25,533 nucleotides of DNA from assembly GCA_900552415.1 (NCBI GenBank), contig USAD01000004.1:1-25533 (forward strand). The letters run 5' to 3'. Every line of letters begins with the position of its first letter. Within the stretch, counting starts at the first letter, position 1. The translations under genes and the position numbers were made by a program. Origin of the DNA: an uncultured Parabacteroides sp. GTDB taxonomy: Bacteria > Bacteroidota > Bacteroidia > Bacteroidales > Tannerellaceae. The notes under the pieces are model-generated. The model had not been told where the DNA came from. It worked only from the letters and a program-made list of their open reading frames with translations, and did not search any database. This document shows positions 22,405-25,533 of the stretch, in pieces.

Positions 22405-23886
22405 TTAGAAACCGTAAGAGATTCCGATAGCAGGCATGAACGCGTAAGCGTTGTAATGACCGCTGAATGTCCGGGTCTTGTATTGATCCGCCACATTGGG
22501 AATGGCCTTCATCAACATATACTCATCCGTGTAAGAGCCGTCTCGGCCGAATCCGGTGACGTAAGAGAATGAGAAATCGACCGAGAGATTCTTGGTCGGG
22601 CGGAAGCTGCAACCGGCCGTGATGCCCAGCTTGTCCATGCTCGGCGTCTCGGGGTTCAGGTAATCGTCCTCGACAGGCGATTCATCGAGGTAGGCGCCCA
22701 AACGGAGATCGAGGCGATTCGTGGCGGCGAATTGCGCGCCCAGGCGATAGATCCGCGAGTTCTTGTACTTCTTCTCCGCGTGGATATCGTACGCGCTCAA
22801 AGATGAGGGCGAGAAATGGACATCCAAAGCGTCGTATGCGCCCCATCCCACGAACTGCACCTCGCCGGAGACGGTCCATCGGTTGGTCGGCATGTAAGTG
22901 ATGCCCACGTTCAGGTTGCTCGGCAACGGCAACTCGGCGGCGAAGGTTCCCGTGTTTAATGGCGGGATACCGATCGCTGTTGGCATGCCACTTCCTTCGG
23001 GCAAGAACTGGCCGGCGGTCTGGAGCAGGGTATTGATCTGGTTGACCAGTTGCGTGAAATGTTCCTCGTTCGCGTACTTCAGGGCGATGTCCCCCTCCTT
23101 GACCTTTGCCGTCACTTTCGAGCGATAAGAGACACCGACCGTGAATTTATCGTTAATGTCGAACATCGCGCCGACATTAAACCCGAAACGGACACCAGCG
23201 TTTCCCTTCAGCGAGACAGAAGCGGCCGCGGCGTCGTCATAGATTGCCATCTCCTGCATGATCGGGTCCAGAGCGGGTTTCAATATCGGGAGCATTTGCG
23301 GATATTGTTGGGCGATGGCTTGCGACATATAGTTGGCCATGTAGGTCAACTCGCCCGGCCCGATTAAAGCCCGGCTCATGGAGATATTCCCGAATTCCAT
23401 CATCAATCCGGCGCCGATGCTCAGGCGGTCCATGATCTTCCAGGAGATCGTAGGCTGGATATTGAACGCTTTCAGGGAGATGTCCTGGATCAGGTGCGAG
23501 CCCCGCCAATCATTGCCCCAGTTGATTCCACTACCATATGGCGTGTTTACCGAGATACCGGCCGCCAAGTTATCGTAGATCTTGAATCCGGCATAAACGT
23601 ACAGTGGAGTGCTGGGCGTATTGTCGGAGCTGTGCTTATAGTCGCCTTGCTCAAAATTGGCGTGCGCGAATACGCCAGAGAGACCAGCGGAAAGATCGAC
23701 GGTCTTGTCCATGAAGACCAATCCCGCAGGGTTGAAGTGCATACTTTCCGCGCCCAATTTCATGGCGACACCAACATGACCCATTCCGGCTTGCTTAGCG
23801 CTTTGCGCGTTTACCTGAAAACCCTCAGCAGCCGCATAGGAGAGAGGAAGCATTGCTAAACTGGCTAATGCGATAACTTTTTTCAT
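22405..23886 (-). CDS. OmpP1/FadL/TodX-family outer-membrane transport protein
   Basis: A 493-residue outer-membrane beta barrel that lets hydrophobic molecules such as fatty acids cross. The start is ATG 23886: it begins a signal peptide (MKKVIALASLAMLPLSYAAA, cleaved before EGFQ), whereas the frame's extension to 24057 crosses the promoter and the dnaK terminator. The N-terminal hatch has AKQAGMGHVGVAM and the family motif HFNPAGLVFM; the rest alternates strands and turns, and the chain ends SYGF with a terminal Phe, the signal for outer-membrane insertion. A long helical insert lies around MSQAIAQQYPQMLPILKPAL. The ligand is not known. Its stop codon lies a few bases from the 41-bp repeat array, which is the only candidate for its transcript end. 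Confidence 0.9.
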   Translation of the reverse strand: MKKVIALASLAMLPLSYAAAEGFQVNAQSAKQAGMGHVGVAMKLGAESMHFNPAGLVFMDKTVDLSAGLSGVFAHANFEQGDYKHSSDNTPSTPLYVYAGFKIYDNLAAGISVNTPYGSGINWGNDWRGSHLIQDISLKAFNIQPTISWKIMDRLSIGAGLMMEFGNISMSRALIGPGELTYMANYMSQAIAQQYPQMLPILKPALDPIMQEMAIYDDAAAASVSLKGNAGVRFGFNVGAMFDINDKFTVGVSYRSKVTAKVKEGDIALKYANEEHFTQLVNQINTLLQTAGQFLPEGSGMPTAIGIPPLNTGTFAAELPLPSNLNVGITYMPTNRWTVSGEVQFVGWGAYDALDVHFSPSSLSAYDIHAEKKYKNSRIYRLGAQFAATNRLDLRLGAYLDESPVEDDYLNPETPSMDKLGITAGCSFRPTKNLSVDFSFSYVTGFGRDGSYTDEYMLMKAIPNVADQYKTRTFSGHYNAYAFMPAIGISYGF

Positions 23887-23943
23887 AAATTGAATTGTTG
23901 TTAGTATTAAATAATTATGCTTTGTAGCATGAAAAAGCAGGCG

Positions 23944-23977
23944 CGAATATAAGGACTTTTTTTTAATATCGCGCAAA
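23944..23977 (-). promoter_or_regulatory. Candidate promoter of the FadL-type gene
   Basis: On the - strand TTTG (complement of 23974-23977), a 22-base spacer, then TATATTCG (complement of 23944-23951), followed by CGCC. The spacer is one base longer than usual and the box has one mismatch. The leader of about 50 bases contains a small hairpin ATGCT-N4-AGCAT (23917-23930). Confidence 0.45.
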
Positions 23978-24039
23978 TTCATGAAAAATGAGCAATAATG
24001 GCCGTCGTTTATTAGGCTTCGGGAGGGATAGTCGAATAA

Positions 24040-24072
24040 AAAAGGGGTACAACCCAAAGTCGCACCCCTTTT
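24040..24072 (-). terminator. Intrinsic terminator of dnaK
   Basis: The stem AAAAGGGGT / ACCCCTTTT with a 15-base loop lies 18 bases after the dnaK stop. On the - strand the stem is followed by a T-run (six T in all, complement of 24038-24043). Confidence 0.82.
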
Positions 24073-24090
24073 CGCTATTATATTCAGTGA

Positions 24091-25533
24091 TTACTTAACT
24101 TCCTCAAAATCGACATCCGTGACGTTGTCTTTGTTGTTACCGCTGTTGTTGGCATTATTGTTTGCCTGACCGCCAAAGTTAGGACCTGCTTGAGCGCCAC
24201 CTTGAGCGTTTTGAGCATTGTACATCTCTTGACTAGCGGCTTGGAATACACCATTCAACTCATTCATGGCAGCTTCACAACCAGCGACATCTTGAGCCTT
24301 GTGAGCCTCTTTCAGTTTGTTGAGAGCGGCTTCGATCGGAGCTTTCTTGTCTGCAGGGATCTTATCACCCAGCTCCTTGAGTTGCTTCTCAGTCTGGAAG
24401 ATCATGCTGTCTGCCTGATTCAACTTGTCGATGCGCTCTTTCTCTTTCTTATCTGCCTCAGCGTTAGCGGCTGCCTCCTCTTTCATACGTTTAACTTCGT
24501 CCTCGCTCAAACCGCTTGATGCCTCGATACGGATGCTCTGTACTTTACCAGTGCCTTTATCCTTAGCGGATACGTTCAAGATACCGTTAGCGTCGATATC
24601 GAATGTTACCTCGATCTGAGGAACACCACGTTGTGCGGCAGGAATACCATCCAAGTGGAAACGTCCGATTGACTTGTTGTCTTTTGCCAAGGAACGCTCA
24701 CCTTGCAATACGTGGATCTCAACAGAAGGCTGGTTATCTACAGCGGTCGTAAATACTTCCGATTTCTTAGTCGGGATTGTTGTATTTGCCTCGATCAACT
24801 TGGTCATGACACCACCCATAGTCTCGATACCTAATGACAACGGTGTTACATCCAACAACAAGACATCCTTAACCTCACCTGTCAAGACACCACCTTGGAT
24901 AGCGGCACCTACAGCGACAACCTCATCCGGGTTAACGCCCTTAGACGGAGCCTTGCCAAAGAATTTCTCAACGATTGCCTGAACAGCCGGGATACGTGTA
25001 GAACCACCGACCAAGATAACCTCGTCGATATCAGAGGTTGACAAGTTTGCGTCCTGCAAAGCCTGACGGCATGGTGCGATACAAGCTTGGATCAGGCTAT
25101 CAGCCAATTGCTCGAATTTAGAACGAGTCAAAGTCTTAACCAAGTGCTTTGGAACACCATTTACCGGCATGATGTAAGGCAAGTTGATCTCTGTTGATGT
25201 CGTGCTTGACAACTCAATCTTGGCTTTCTCTGCTGCCTCTTTCAGACGTTGCAAAGCCATAGGATCCTGACGCAGATCTACGCCTTCCTCTTTCTGGAAC
25301 TCCTCAGCCAGCCAGTCGATGATAACGTGGTCGAAGTCATCACCGCCGAGGTGAGTATCACCGTTGGTCGATTTTACTTCGAATACACCGTCTCCCAATT
25401 CAAGAATAGAAATATCGAACGTACCACCACCCAAGTCAAATACGGCGATTTTCATGTCTTTATTTGACTTGTCAAGGCCGTAGGCCAATGCGGCAGCAGT
25501 AGGCTCATTGACAATACGACGTACATTCAAGCC
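24091..25533 (-). CDS. dnaK: Chaperone DnaK (Hsp70), N-terminus outside the window
   Basis: The last 480 residues of the ATP-dependent Hsp70 chaperone; about 160 residues of the nucleotide-binding domain lie beyond the right edge. Visible parts in order are [18 protein letters not shown], the Hsp70 signature [14 protein letters not shown], the third signature [13 protein letters not shown], the interdomain linker [18 protein letters not shown], the peptide-binding beta domain ([15 protein letters not shown]), the helical lid, a Gly/Asn/Gln-rich tail and the C-terminal DVDFEEVK. It binds unfolded proteins in the cytoplasm together with DnaJ and GrpE. The two partner genes are not in the window; the downstream neighbour is a FadL-type gene, so dnaK is transcribed alone or with genes upstream. 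Codon use is strongly biased, as expected for an abundant protein. Confidence 0.97.
   Translation of the reverse strand, partial: GLNVRRIVNEPTAAALAYGLDKSNKDMKIAVFDLGGGTFDISILELGDGVFEVKSTNGDTHLGGDDFDHVIIDWLAEEFQKEEGVDLRQDPMALQRLKEAAEKAKIELSSTTSTEINLPYIMPVNGVPKHLVKTLTRSKFEQLADSLIQACIAPCRQALQDANLSTSDIDEVILVGGSTRIPAVQAIVEKFFGKAPSKGVNPDEVVAVGAAIQGGVLTGEVKDVLLLDVTPLSLGIETMGGVMTKLIEANTTIPTKKSEVFTTAVDNQPSVEIHVLQGERSLAKDNKSIGRFHLDGIPAAQRGVPQIEVTFDIDANGILNVSAKDKGTGKVQSIRIEASSGLSEDEVKRMKEEAAANAEADKKEKERIDKLNQADSMIFQTEKQLKELGDKIPADKKAPIEAALNKLKEAHKAQDVAGCEAAMNELNGVFQAASQEMYNAQNAQGGAQAGPNFGGQANNNANNSGNNKDNVTDVDFEEVK

Noticed and set aside
22159..22572. Open frames of 74-137 codons across the 41-bp repeats, with recurring KGWTV and VQGLDSF words
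   Set aside because: The words come from the repeat being read in different frames, because 41 is not a multiple of three; the frames also run into the antisense of the FadL-type gene.
23887..24057. 57-codon N-terminal extension of the FadL-type protein
   Set aside because: It would place coding sequence across the candidate promoter and almost up to the dnaK terminator, and would bury the signal peptide.

Overview
The window reads as chromosomal DNA of a gut Bacteroidota, most likely Parabacteroides. The evidence is the TAnnTTTG-type -7 boxes, the Bacteroidota-type HU-related regulator, the GT3-type glycogen synthase and the FadL/OmpP1 porin. The genus is an inference from overall gene content and style, not from a marker gene. 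All 17 well-supported protein genes are intact except the two cut by the window edges: a glycerol-3-phosphate dehydrogenase at the left and dnaK at the right. I saw no rRNA, tRNA, insertion sequence, phage gene or CRISPR array.

Layout. (1) 1-2596, + strand: glycerol uptake and entry into glycolysis (glpD end, glpK, glpF). (2) 2716-4776: an ADP-forming acyl-CoA synthetase with fused alpha and beta parts, closed by a bidirectional terminator. (3) 4867-6069, - strand: an exported Ntn-type amide hydrolase. (4) 6195-9845: a compact L-rhamnose set, kinase, isomerase and aldolase, with no permease or regulator beside it. (5) 9958-11499, - strand: an exported M28 metallopeptidase, sharing a divergent promoter region with an EFR1-type flavodoxin/ferredoxin protein (11594-12376). 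(6) 12448-13516: two small lipoproteins, a YiiX-type cysteine hydrolase and a DUF4878 protein. (7) 13517-13926: a non-coding stretch with a terminator, a possible remnant reading frame and a 21-bp palindromic tandem repeat just upstream of the promoter of an HU-winged-helix protein (13927-14562). (8) 14632-18973, - strand: glycogen metabolism, with a eukaryote-like GT3 glycogen synthase followed by an alpha-glucan phosphorylase. (9) 19099-22118, + strand: a small conserved protein coupled to an acyltransferase, then a nitrilase-family omega-amidase and an AmpG-like MFS permease. (10) 22119-22404: a terminator followed by a 41-bp tandem repeat array whose units each hold the inverted repeat GTCCAA-GGG-TTGGAC. 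(11) 22405-25533, - strand: a FadL-type outer-membrane channel and the 3' three quarters of dnaK.

Most genes are housekeeping carbon metabolism: glycerol and rhamnose enter central metabolism, surplus is stored as glycogen, and the acyl-CoA synthetase can conserve energy from CoA thioesters. The least explained DNA is the two intergenic palindromic tandem repeats at 13760-13843 and 22199-22400. These are the best candidates for something not well described.
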